Positions 27,746 to 33,749 of a stretch of DNA of 33,749 nt are shown here, piece by piece. The stretch's first letter is position 1; every line of letters starts with the position of its first letter. Source of the stretch: Pseudomonadota bacterium (GTDB lineage: Bacteria; Pseudomonadota; Gammaproteobacteria; Pseudomonadales; Halieaceae); NCBI GenBank assembly GCA_002862405.1, contig PKCZ01000054.1:1-33749 (forward strand), read 5' to 3'. The translations under genes were made by a program, and so were the position numbers. The notes under the pieces were generated by a model. It saw nothing but the letters and a program-made list of their open reading frames with translations, made no database searches and was not told the origin of the DNA.

Positions 27746-28841
27746 TAGCTCGAGGATAAATCACTCCAAGTACTCGTTCTGACTGGGCCCCGGTCGCTGC
27801 AGGTACATTGCCGGAAGCGCGGTCTAGGCACTGCTTAGCCAGCCAGGCAAAAGCCACTGCTTCCACAAAATCAGCATCAACACCCAGCGCAGAAGTATCT
27901 GAGATCTCAATGGGTGCAACGAGCGATCGTATTCGGCGTATCAGAAGCTTGTTATGACGTCCTCCGCCACATAGATACGCGCGCTCGCATCCCGAGGTTT
28001 TAAGGGCGTCCGAGGCCGATCGAGCGGTCAACTCCACGAGTGTTCGTTGAACATCAACCGGCGCTAGTTCATCGACCTTCAGACTTTCAAGCCATGTCAG
28101 ATTGAAATAGTCCTGCCCAGTGCTCTTGGGCGCAGGCCGACTGAAGTAGGGGTCGGCAAGCATGCGCTCGAGTAATGGCTCATCCAACCTACCAATGCTC
28201 GCCCATGCGCCGCCTGTGTCGAAGGCTTGCTGCTGGTGTTTGCGAATCCAGGCATCGGACAGTGTATTCCCCGGACCAGTATCAAAACCGCTGAGTCGGT
28301 CGGGAGCAATGACACTGATATTTGCAATGCCGCCCACATTGAGGAAGGCAGCCGTTTCAGTCTGAGAAACCAGCGTCCGGTGAAATGCGGGAACCAATGG
28401 CGCGCCTTGGCCGCCCGCGGCGATATCGCGTCGGCGGAAATCACCAACGACGGTGATACCCGAAAGCTCTGCCAAGCGGTGGTTATCGCCAATTTGTAAG
28501 GTGAAGGGGTGGTCGGCCTCAGGAGCGTGCAGCAGCGTCTGCCCGTGATTGCCGATGGCTTCGATCTTGGATACCGGTATGTTGGCCTTTTTAGTAAGAG
28601 TCTCTACCGCTACTGCGTAAAGCAACGAGAGCGCCACGTCCTGTTCACAGACATCTCGAATCGATGTATCCGCGCGTGTTTGCGCCGCGATGATGCGTTT
28701 TTTGAGATCCGCTGGTAATTGGAGTGTATGGGTACAAATGAGGTGCGTTTTTCCATCGGATTCAAACCCCACCAAAGCCGCATCAATGGCGTCCGCGCTG
28801 GTGCCGGACATCAATCCAATAAAGTGACGCAGCTGACTCAC
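27741..28841 (-). CDS. anmK: Anhydro-N-acetylmuramic acid kinase
   Basis: AnmK opens and phosphorylates 1,6-anhydro-MurNAc released during wall turnover, giving MurNAc-6-phosphate. The 366-residue ASKHA-fold kinase has FIGLMSGTSADAIDAAL (7-23, phosphate loop), GNHGQTLLHAP, VGDFRRRDIAAGGQGAPLVP, NVGGIANIS, FDTGPGNTLSD and a C-terminal CGGGRHNKLLIRRI. The start is a GTG overlapping the stop of the M23 peptidase gene (GTGA), so both are probably co-expressed. With NagZ on the right and AmgK and MurU on the left, it supplies the same recycling route. Confidence 0.96.
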   Translation of the reverse strand: MSQLRHFIGLMSGTSADAIDAALVGFESDGKTHLICTHTLQLPADLKKRIIAAQTRADTSIRDVCEQDVALSLLYAVAVETLTKKANIPVSKIEAIGNHGQTLLHAPEADHPFTLQIGDNHRLAELSGITVVGDFRRRDIAAGGQGAPLVPAFHRTLVSQTETAAFLNVGGIANISVIAPDRLSGFDTGPGNTLSDAWIRKHQQQAFDTGGAWASIGRLDEPLLERMLADPYFSRPAPKSTGQDYFNLTWLESLKVDELAPVDVQRTLVELTARSASDALKTSGCERAYLCGGGRHNKLLIRRIRSLVAPIEISDTSALGVDADFVEAVAFAWLAKQCLDRASGNVPAATGAQSERVLGVIYPRAN

Positions 28842-30229
28842 TCAGCCCCCGTAATCGCATCGGTCATTTTTAACGCCGCTATGCGCTGGACAGGTTGCTT
28901 GATCGCGTCTTTGAATCGTTCAAGCTCCGAGTCCGGCAGTGACTTCGCCTTCGGCAAAATCTTGTGCACGGTCCTTGGATTACGGTGCACTCCGTTGACC
29001 AAAAATTCGTAGTGCAAATGCGGGCCGGTTGCTGCGCCGGTTGAACCTACGGTGCCAATCACTTGTCCTTGTTTGACACGATCGCCACGTTTCACTCGCT
29101 TCTTATTTAAATGCAAATAGTGGGTCTTAAAACCCTCACCGTGCTGAATGAATACGTAATTTCCATTAGGGCGTGTATAACCCGCTTCTACTACACGACC
29201 ATCTCCCGCTGCATAGACTGGCGTGCCTCTTGGGGCAGCGTAGTCCGTTCCTCGGTGGGGGCGCTTAGTCTTGTAGATTGGGTGCAGGCGATTTGGATTG
29301 AAGCTCGAACTGACTCGTGTGAAGTCGAGGGGAGCCTTTAGGAAGGCTTTGCGCATGCTGACGCCTTCAGCGTCAAAGTATCCGGTATCACCTAAGCTAT
29401 CGGTGTAGCGGTACGCCTCAACCAACCGACCGTTGTTATTAAATGAGGCGGCAAGGATGTCGCCATCGGAAAATTTCTCGTCATCGAAGTAGTTTTCTTC
29501 GAATAAAATGATGATTTCGTCGCCACGACGAGGGTCCAGCGCGAAGTCTATGACGCCGCCCAAAATGGCGGCCAACTCCATAATGATACCGTCTGATAAT
29601 CCGGCTCGATCGCCCGCGAGGAAAAGAGAGCTGTCGATGGTCAGTGCCACTGAACGCTCTCGCGTTTGTGTCTCTCGCGTAATGATTTCGGAAACGAACT
29701 GCCCCTCACTCTTCGAATAGACCGTCTGCTTGAGAGGCGACTCGATATGCCTCACCGCAATCAGTGCGTTGTCCTCGTTCGCGGCAAAACCAATCAGTTG
29801 GCCCGGAAAGATTTTTCGTAACGCACGTCCCTTTTCGCTTGAGGTCACCTCGTAGACATCACGATCTGAAAATCCCGCACGATTGAAGATCAGGCTCAAG
29901 TTATCGCCATTCCTGACGATCACATCGTTCCAGATGATGGGTGGTTCATCCGGTTTCAGTATCTGCCCTTCGGTAACTGCATCCCACGCGACTTGTGTTG
30001 TTGCGGTGACGAGGGGATCGGACTCGAAGATTGTTTCGTCATCAGTGTCGCTGCTGAACACACCGATGAAAAGCTGTGATAGCAAGACTAAGACGAGTAG
30101 ACTCACGCCACCCCACAGAAGTTGGTCGCGATCCTGCGCAAACGGTGCGTTGTACTGGCGACGTGTGGCGCCTCTGGGTTTACGTTGCAAGGTTTTTCCG
30201 ATTCCCGCCCCGGTTGAGGGGCTATTCAT
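28838..30229 (-). CDS. M23 family murein endopeptidase, OapA/MepM-like
   Basis: The 463-residue protein has one transmembrane helix (about 38-58), a LysM/OapA-like segment (about 103-130, VRNGDNLSLIFNRAGFSDRD), a beta-rich middle, and a C-terminal lysostaphin-like M23 domain (about 300-420). The zinc ligands are His325 and Asp329 in HRGTDYAAP and His406 in GPHLHYEF. It is probably a D,D-endopeptidase that cuts murein crosslinks for wall growth, as MepM does. It is divergent from tyrS. The overlap with anmK couples wall cleavage to wall recycling. The ATG at 30229 has an AGGG upstream at short spacing. Confidence 0.92.
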   Translation of the reverse strand: MNSPSTGAGIGKTLQRKPRGATRRQYNAPFAQDRDQLLWGGVSLLVLVLLSQLFIGVFSSDTDDETIFESDPLVTATTQVAWDAVTEGQILKPDEPPIIWNDVIVRNGDNLSLIFNRAGFSDRDVYEVTSSEKGRALRKIFPGQLIGFAANEDNALIAVRHIESPLKQTVYSKSEGQFVSEIITRETQTRERSVALTIDSSLFLAGDRAGLSDGIIMELAAILGGVIDFALDPRRGDEIIILFEENYFDDEKFSDGDILAASFNNNGRLVEAYRYTDSLGDTGYFDAEGVSMRKAFLKAPLDFTRVSSSFNPNRLHPIYKTKRPHRGTDYAAPRGTPVYAAGDGRVVEAGYTRPNGNYVFIQHGEGFKTHYLHLNKKRVKRGDRVKQGQVIGTVGSTGAATGPHLHYEFLVNGVHRNPRTVHKILPKAKSLPDSELERFKDAIKQPVQRIAALKMTDAITGAE

Positions 30230-30354
30230 TGCCCTGCATCATAACCGACAATAGAGCGGACATTAATGGCTCGAGCGGCGGACCGATAGCTAGGCGCCCA
30301 TTTTTTTATGGGTCGCTTGGTTGAGATGTCAGAAATTAAGTAGAAGGTGAGGAC

Positions 30355-31641
30355 ATGGGTCTTTTTGAGGATCTTAAAGCGAGAGGCTTAGTGTTTCAGA
30401 CCACAGGCGATGAAACATTCGAGGCGTGGTTAGCCGAGAAGCCACGCACCCTCTATTGCGGGTTTGATCCGACTGCTGACAGTTTGCATATTGGCTCACT
30501 GGTCCCGCTGCTCACGTTGAAGCGATTTCAACTGGCAGGCCACACGCCCATCGCGCTTGTTGGTGGTGCAACGGGTTTAATCGGCGATCCAAGCTTTAAA
30601 GCTCAGGAGCGCTCATTGAACACGCCCAATGTGGTGGCTGGCTGGGTGGAACGCCTGCGTCGCCAGATGTCTCAGTTTCTCTCATTCGATGGTGATGCCG
30701 CCGCCATCATGGCTAACAACCTCGATTGGACGGCTGATGTCGATGTACTGACCTTTTTACGCGATGTTGGTAAGCATTTTTCCGTCAATAACATGATTGC
30801 AAAGGAGTCGGTGAAGCAGCGCATTGAGCGCGAGGGTGCCGGGATTAGTTTCACTGAATTTACCTACATGATTTTGCAGTCGTTTGACTTTGCTGAGCTG
30901 AACAAACGTTTTGACTGCGAGCTTCAAATTGGTGGCTCCGATCAATGGGGCAATATTACGGGCGGCATTGATCTCACTCGGAGAATGAACGGTGCATCGG
31001 TGCAGGGACTGACCATGCCATTGGTTACCAAGGCCGACGGCACCAAGTTCGGTAAGACTGAATCAGGGACGATTTGGCTGGATGCGGGTAAAACATCACC
31101 GTACGCCTTCTATCAGTTCTGGCTGAGTACAGCGGATGCCGATGTATACAAATTCCTTAAATACTTTACCTTTTTGACGGTCGAGGCCATTGATGCTCTG
31201 GCGCAGGAAGATGCTGAACGCGAGGGTCGTCCTGAGGCCCAGCGTGTTCTGGCGCGTGAGGTAACGCGGCTCGTCCATGGTGAGGGTGGGCTAGAGGCAG
31301 CCGAACGGATCACATCCGCGATGTTCAGTGGCGATGAGTCGAGCTTATCGGAGTCAGATCTCGCCCAGCTGAGCCTGGATGGACTTCCCAGCTCGGTGAT
31401 CGCCCGAGAAGCGATACCGGAGACGCTAACGCAATTGTTGACCGACGCGGGTATGGCTGTGTCGGGCAAACAGGTCAAAGATGCCCTGGGTCGGTCCGCG
31501 GTATCGATTAATGGCATCTCTGTATCGGCGGAGAATAATGCCGATCCTGCGTCCTGCTTTGTGCCTGAAGCTGCGATGCACGGGTGTTATTTCATAACAC
31601 GCCTGGGCAAGAAAAAGGTGCATTTGTTCATCGTGGAGTGA
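30355..31641 (+). CDS. tyrS: Tyrosyl-tRNA synthetase (TyrRS-like, class Ic)
   Basis: TyrS charges tRNA-Tyr. The 428-residue protein has the HIGH-type loop [17 protein letters not shown] (37-53), a tyrosine-binding [26 protein letters not shown] (191-207), and the KMSKS-type loop [13 protein letters not shown] (231-243). The C-terminal S4 RNA-binding domain (about 355-428) carries the [20 protein letters not shown] region. The length agrees with the E. coli type (424). The ATG has AAGGTGAGGA upstream. The final codons and stop are duplicated just downstream (see repeat). It is divergent from the M23 peptidase gene across 125 bp. Confidence 0.97.
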   Translation: MGLFEDLKARGLVFQTTGDETFEAWLAEKPRTLYCGFDPTADSLHIGSLVPLLTLKRFQLAGHTPIALVGGATGLIGDPSFKAQERSLNTPNVVAGWVERLRRQMSQFLSFDGDAAAIMANNLDWTADVDVLTFLRDVGKHFSVNNMIAKESVKQRIEREGAGISFTEFTYMILQSFDFAELNKRFDCELQIGGSDQWGNITGGIDLTRRMNGASVQGLTMPLVTKADGTKFGKTESGTIWLDAGKTSPYAFYQFWLSTADADVYKFLKYFTFLTVEAIDALAQEDAEREGRPEAQRVLAREVTRLVHGEGGLEAAERITSAMFSGDESSLSESDLAQLSLDGLPSSVIAREAIPETLTQLLTDAGMAVSGKQVKDALGRSAVSINGISVSAENNADPASCFVPEAAMHGCYFITRLGKKKVHLFIVE

Positions 31642-31667
31642 ATGGCGAAGTGAATCGTGGAGTGAAT
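31630..31667 (+). repeat. 14-bp direct repeat at the 3' end of tyrS
   Basis: ATCGTGGAGTGAAT occurs at 31630-31643, spanning the last three codons and the stop of TyrS, and again at 31654-31667, 24 bp later. It looks like a small local duplication, perhaps by replication slippage. No known function. Confidence 0.8.
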
Positions 31668-31695
31668 CCATGTTGACAGTTGGAAGCCTGTTCTC

Positions 31696-32220
31696 TTGAA
31701 ACAGCTACACCTCATTCGCCACGCCAAATCCTCCTGGGAACACCCCGAGCTGTCCGATCATCAAAGGCCGCTGAATGCTCGCGGTCGTCAGGCCGCGCCC
31801 CTCGCTGGCCGTGCGATGCACGCGGAGATTGAGGTTGGCGGGCGCGAGACACCGCAGTTTTTTGTCAGCACTGCCCAACGTGCGCGGGAGACCTTTGATG
31901 GCTTGACCGTTGGCTGGCCAATATTGGGCGAGCAGGTGTCGAATTACGACGATGCCCTCTACACCTTTGATGAGACAGATCTTATTGATTGGATAGCCGC
32001 TGCCGATGATGGCTTAGACAGTATTGCTCTCATCGGCCACAATCCTGCCATGACCGAGCTTGCCAATTTCCTGTGCCCAACGCTGGCGCTTTCTAACCTA
32101 CCGACAGCGGGTTGGCTGTGGTTCTGTTTGGATGACGACTCATGGGACGCGTCCGTGCGTTCTTCTGGAAAGGGTCATTGCCACACTTTGTACACACCTA
32201 AGTCAGGTAAATTGCTGTGA
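31696..32220 (+). CDS. SixA-like histidine phosphatase family protein
   Basis: The 174-residue protein is a member of the branch-2-type histidine phosphatase superfamily. It opens MKQLHLIRHAKSSW with catalytic His9, has STAQRARETF (58-67), and the second catalytic His115 in LIGHNPAM. It resembles SixA, which in E. coli removes phosphate from phospho-histidine of HPt proteins and NPr; I cannot prove that substrate. The start is a TTG, the only acceptable start codon after the preceding in-frame stop at 31663; GGAAG lies about 9 nt upstream. The small ORF and nagZ follow on the same strand. Confidence 0.87.
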   Translation: MKQLHLIRHAKSSWEHPELSDHQRPLNARGRQAAPLAGRAMHAEIEVGGRETPQFFVSTAQRARETFDGLTVGWPILGEQVSNYDDALYTFDETDLIDWIAAADDGLDSIALIGHNPAMTELANFLCPTLALSNLPTAGWLWFCLDDDSWDASVRSSGKGHCHTLYTPKSGKLL

Positions 32221-32240
32221 AAGTATCGTTACGGAGTCAT

Positions 32241-32360
32241 ATGGATGTCTCTCAGTATCTGCTCTTTGCTGAAGGGTTGAGCGCGCTTCTTAAGCTTGTA
32301 CGCGGTGTGATCTTTGGCCCCATAATCATGGGACCCTCTGGCGAAGGTTTGGCACGATGA
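32241..32360 (+). CDS. Small ORF, 39 codons, coupled to nagZ
   Basis: A short open frame with an ATG at 32241 and a GGAG 4 nt before it, encoding MDVSQYLLFAEG and then a hydrophobic run (LSALLKLVRGVIFGPIIM) and a Gly-rich tail. Its TGA overlaps the nagZ ATG in the same ATGA geometry as the real genes of this window (amgK/murU, rpe/trpE). It has no recognised family. It may encode a membrane-binding or leader-like peptide that couples translation of nagZ, or be non-coding chance. Confidence 0.42.
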   Translation: MDVSQYLLFAEGLSALLKLVRGVIFGPIIMGPSGEGLAR

Positions 32361-33373
32361 CGCCCGCAATTTTTGGCTTGGCAGGAACGACGCTCTCAGC
32401 CAATGAGCGAGACTTTTTCAGAGAAAGTCAGCCATTTGGCTTTATCTTGTTTGGCCGCAATGTAGAGCAGCGAAGTCAGCTGCGCGCGCTGACCAATGAC
32501 TTGCGCTCGCTCACCGGACGAGACCAATTGCCGATACTGATCGATCAGGAAGGCGGCAGAGTAGCGCGCATGCAAGCGCCGGAGTGGCCTGCCTATCCCC
32601 CCGCAGCCGTCTTTGAAGCCCTTTATGCGCATGACCCGGCTCGTGGTTTAGAGGCTTGTACGATGAACTTCGAGGCCTTAGCGCTCGACTTGGCCGAGGT
32701 CGGTATTACCGTGACCTGTGCGCCGGTGCTAGATGTCCCTGTAGCGGGTGCTCACGACGTCATTGGCGATCGCGCCTTTTCACAAAACCCAGATCACGTC
32801 GCAGCACTCGGTGAGGCCTGTTTAGTCGGTTTGAAAGCTGGTGGGGTTGAGGGTGTGATTAAACACATACCTGGTCACGGGCGCTCGGCTGTGGACTCGC
32901 ATAAAGACTTACCGCGCGTGGCCGCATCAGATGCCGAGCTTGTGTCGGACCTTTTACCATTTCATGCATTAAGCGGGGCACTGATGGCGATGACGGCCCA
33001 TGTCATTTTTGATGCCTGGGATGTCGACCAATGCGCCACCTTGTCGCCTTTTGTCATTAATGAGGTCATCCGTAAAAAGATCGGGTTCGATGGCCTTTTG
33101 ATTAGTGACGATCTCGATATGAAAGCGTTGTCGGGTGAAATAGGTAAGCTTGCTCTCACGTCTCAGCGCGCGGGTTGTGATGTGGTACTGAACTGCTGGG
33201 CAAAAATGACTGATATGGTGTCTATCGCGGAAAAACTGTCTGCTCCTTCACTACAAGCACAAGATCGTATGTCATGCGTCTGCGCAGCATTGGCCTCAGC
33301 CACGGGTTCCGCGGTAATCCGCGAGCGTCAGGCAGCATTGATCGAAAGACGCGATCAGTTGAGATCACTTTAG
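32357..33373 (+). CDS. nagZ: Beta-N-acetylhexosaminidase NagZ (GH3)
   Basis: NagZ removes GlcNAc from GlcNAc-anhydroMurNAc peptides in the cytosol, providing anhMurNAc for AnmK. The 338-residue GH3 protein has ILIDQEGGRVARM (60-72), KHIPGHGRSAVDSHKDLP (169-186, with the His-Asp pair acting as acid/base), and the nucleophile Asp251 in LLISDDLDMKAL. In detail (LAGTTLSANERDFFRESQP, FGFILFGRNVE, IRKKIGFDGLLISDDLDMKALSG, AGCDVVLNC) it looks more like alphaproteobacterial NagZ than like the E. coli or Pseudomonas enzyme. The ATG overlaps the small ORF stop. In some bacteria NagZ products induce AmpC; no ampR or ampC is here. Confidence 0.93.
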   Translation: MTPAIFGLAGTTLSANERDFFRESQPFGFILFGRNVEQRSQLRALTNDLRSLTGRDQLPILIDQEGGRVARMQAPEWPAYPPAAVFEALYAHDPARGLEACTMNFEALALDLAEVGITVTCAPVLDVPVAGAHDVIGDRAFSQNPDHVAALGEACLVGLKAGGVEGVIKHIPGHGRSAVDSHKDLPRVAASDAELVSDLLPFHALSGALMAMTAHVIFDAWDVDQCATLSPFVINEVIRKKIGFDGLLISDDLDMKALSGEIGKLALTSQRAGCDVVLNCWAKMTDMVSIAEKLSAPSLQAQDRMSCVCAALASATGSAVIRERQAALIERRDQLRSL

Positions 33374-33412
33374 AGGGCGGGTACGCCACGGATAGTAGAG
33401 AGATTGCACTCA

Positions 33413-33721
33413 ATGAATATCGACTTGGTACGTTTCTTAAGCATTAGGTTGGTTGCGCTGGGCTGTCTGATGGCGGTGACTGCCTGCACCTCTTTGCCCG
33501 CGGATCTTTTTGGGCAAGGACCAGCTGATCCTGAGGTATCGGAGGCTCCTATACTGCAAACCGTTCAATGCGAGGAGCCGAGGCCTAAAATTTGCACGCT
33601 GCAATACGAACCGGTCTGTGCCGTGATGGAGTCGGGGTCCATTAACACGTACCCTTCGGCCTGTAATGCCTGTGCTGATATCGCTGTCAGCGCCTGGCGA
33701 CCTGAACCCTGCGAGGAGTAA
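33413..33721 (+). CDS. Lipoprotein with Kazal-like Cys-rich domain
   Basis: The 102-residue precursor has a lipoprotein signal (about 1-25, lipobox VTAC with Cys25). After a Pro-rich linker (28-50) follows a compact domain with six cysteines at 53, 61, 69, 84, 87 and 100. PVCA (67-70), TYPSACNAC (79-87) and the final Cys fit the Kazal-type serine-protease-inhibitor layout, where PVC and TY-x-x-x-C are diagnostic. Small Kazal-like lipoproteins occur in marine bacteria. A protease-inhibitor role is inference; the domain could equally be a binding module. An in-frame TTG at 33404 exists, but the ATG at 33413 gives a good signal. Confidence 0.75.
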   Translation: MNIDLVRFLSIRLVALGCLMAVTACTSLPADLFGQGPADPEVSEAPILQTVQCEEPRPKICTLQYEPVCAVMESGSINTYPSACNACADIAVSAWRPEPCEE

Positions 33722-33723
33722 AC

Positions 33724-33749
33724 ATGTCATTAACCAACCGAATTTTGCT
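33724..33749 (+). CDS. Start of a gene cut by the window edge, perhaps a dicarboxylate/amino acid:cation symporter
   Basis: ATG at 33724 has GGAG 7 nt upstream (in the stop region of the lipoprotein gene) and only eight full codons are visible, MSLTNRIL. This opening is typical of DAACS-family symporters (GltP/DctA type), which often begin MSLTNKIL, but eight residues cannot establish the family. The short gap (2 nt) to the lipoprotein stop suggests the two genes may share an mRNA. Confidence 0.35.

Noticed and set aside
30294-30316. CCCAT-T6-ATGGG hairpin upstream of tyrS
   Set aside because: A 5-bp stem with a T-only loop; too little to claim a tRNA-responsive leader or terminator.

Overview
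The window reads as a chromosomal housekeeping segment of a gammaproteobacterium, with about 36 densely packed genes and no rRNA, tRNA, CRISPR array, transposase, integrase or phage gene that I can see. Gene content and order resemble, from memory, Pseudomonas aeruginosa loci PA0596-0597 (amgK-murU), PA0607-0609 (rpe, gph, trpE), PA0649-0655 (trpGDC, vfr, osmC-like, speD, coq7) and PA0662-0668 (argC to tyrS), here condensed into one run. Typical gammaproteobacterial pairs (dusB-fis, aroQ-accB-accC-prmA, a Vfr/CRP-type regulator divergent from a YhfA-type gene) fit that. A marine Cellvibrionales/Halieaceae-like organism is my guess; the sequence alone does not prove it.

Layout. (1) 172-1874: amgK-murU, the cell-wall sugar salvage kinase and uridylyltransferase. 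(2) 1942-6560: rpe-trpE-trpG-trpD-trpC, tightly coupled. (3) 6589-7750: convergent to trpC, a CRP/Vfr-type regulator, divergent from an OsmC/YhfA protein, with a CRP-like site between them. (4) 7800-12645, minus strand: coq7, purD and purH (likely one purH-purD-coq7 run), then fis and dusB (dusB-fis operon). (5) 12890-16127, plus: aroQ, accB, accC, prmA. (6) 16093-20842, minus: DUF2333 protein, PCuAC copper chaperone, dsbD, a pentapeptide-repeat protein, a PfkB kinase. (7) 20978-21589, plus: a NudL-type Nudix hydrolase. (8) 21576-25092, minus: a haem block hemJ-hemL-hemB followed by a secreted Cys-rich protein. (9) 25165-27683, plus: argC, a DUF6776-like membrane protein, bactofilin, erpA. (10) 27741-30229, minus: an M23 peptidase and anmK. 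(11) 30355-33749, plus: tyrS, a SixA-like phosphatase, an unlisted 39-codon ORF, nagZ, a Kazal-like lipoprotein, and the first codons of a probable transporter.

The genes serve tryptophan, purine, haem, fatty-acid, ubiquinone and arginine synthesis. A recurring theme is murein recycling: NagZ and AnmK at the right and AmgK and MurU at the left cover most of the route from anhydro-muropeptides back to UDP-MurNAc. I found no clearly new multi-gene system. The observations most worth a check are the small ORF coupled to nagZ, the alphaproteobacterial look of NagZ, the short Fis, the TIMP/netrin-like secreted protein coupled to hemB, the Kazal-like lipoprotein and several candidate operators. No gene-free stretch exceeds 300 bases; the longest (12646-12889) holds a divergent promoter region.
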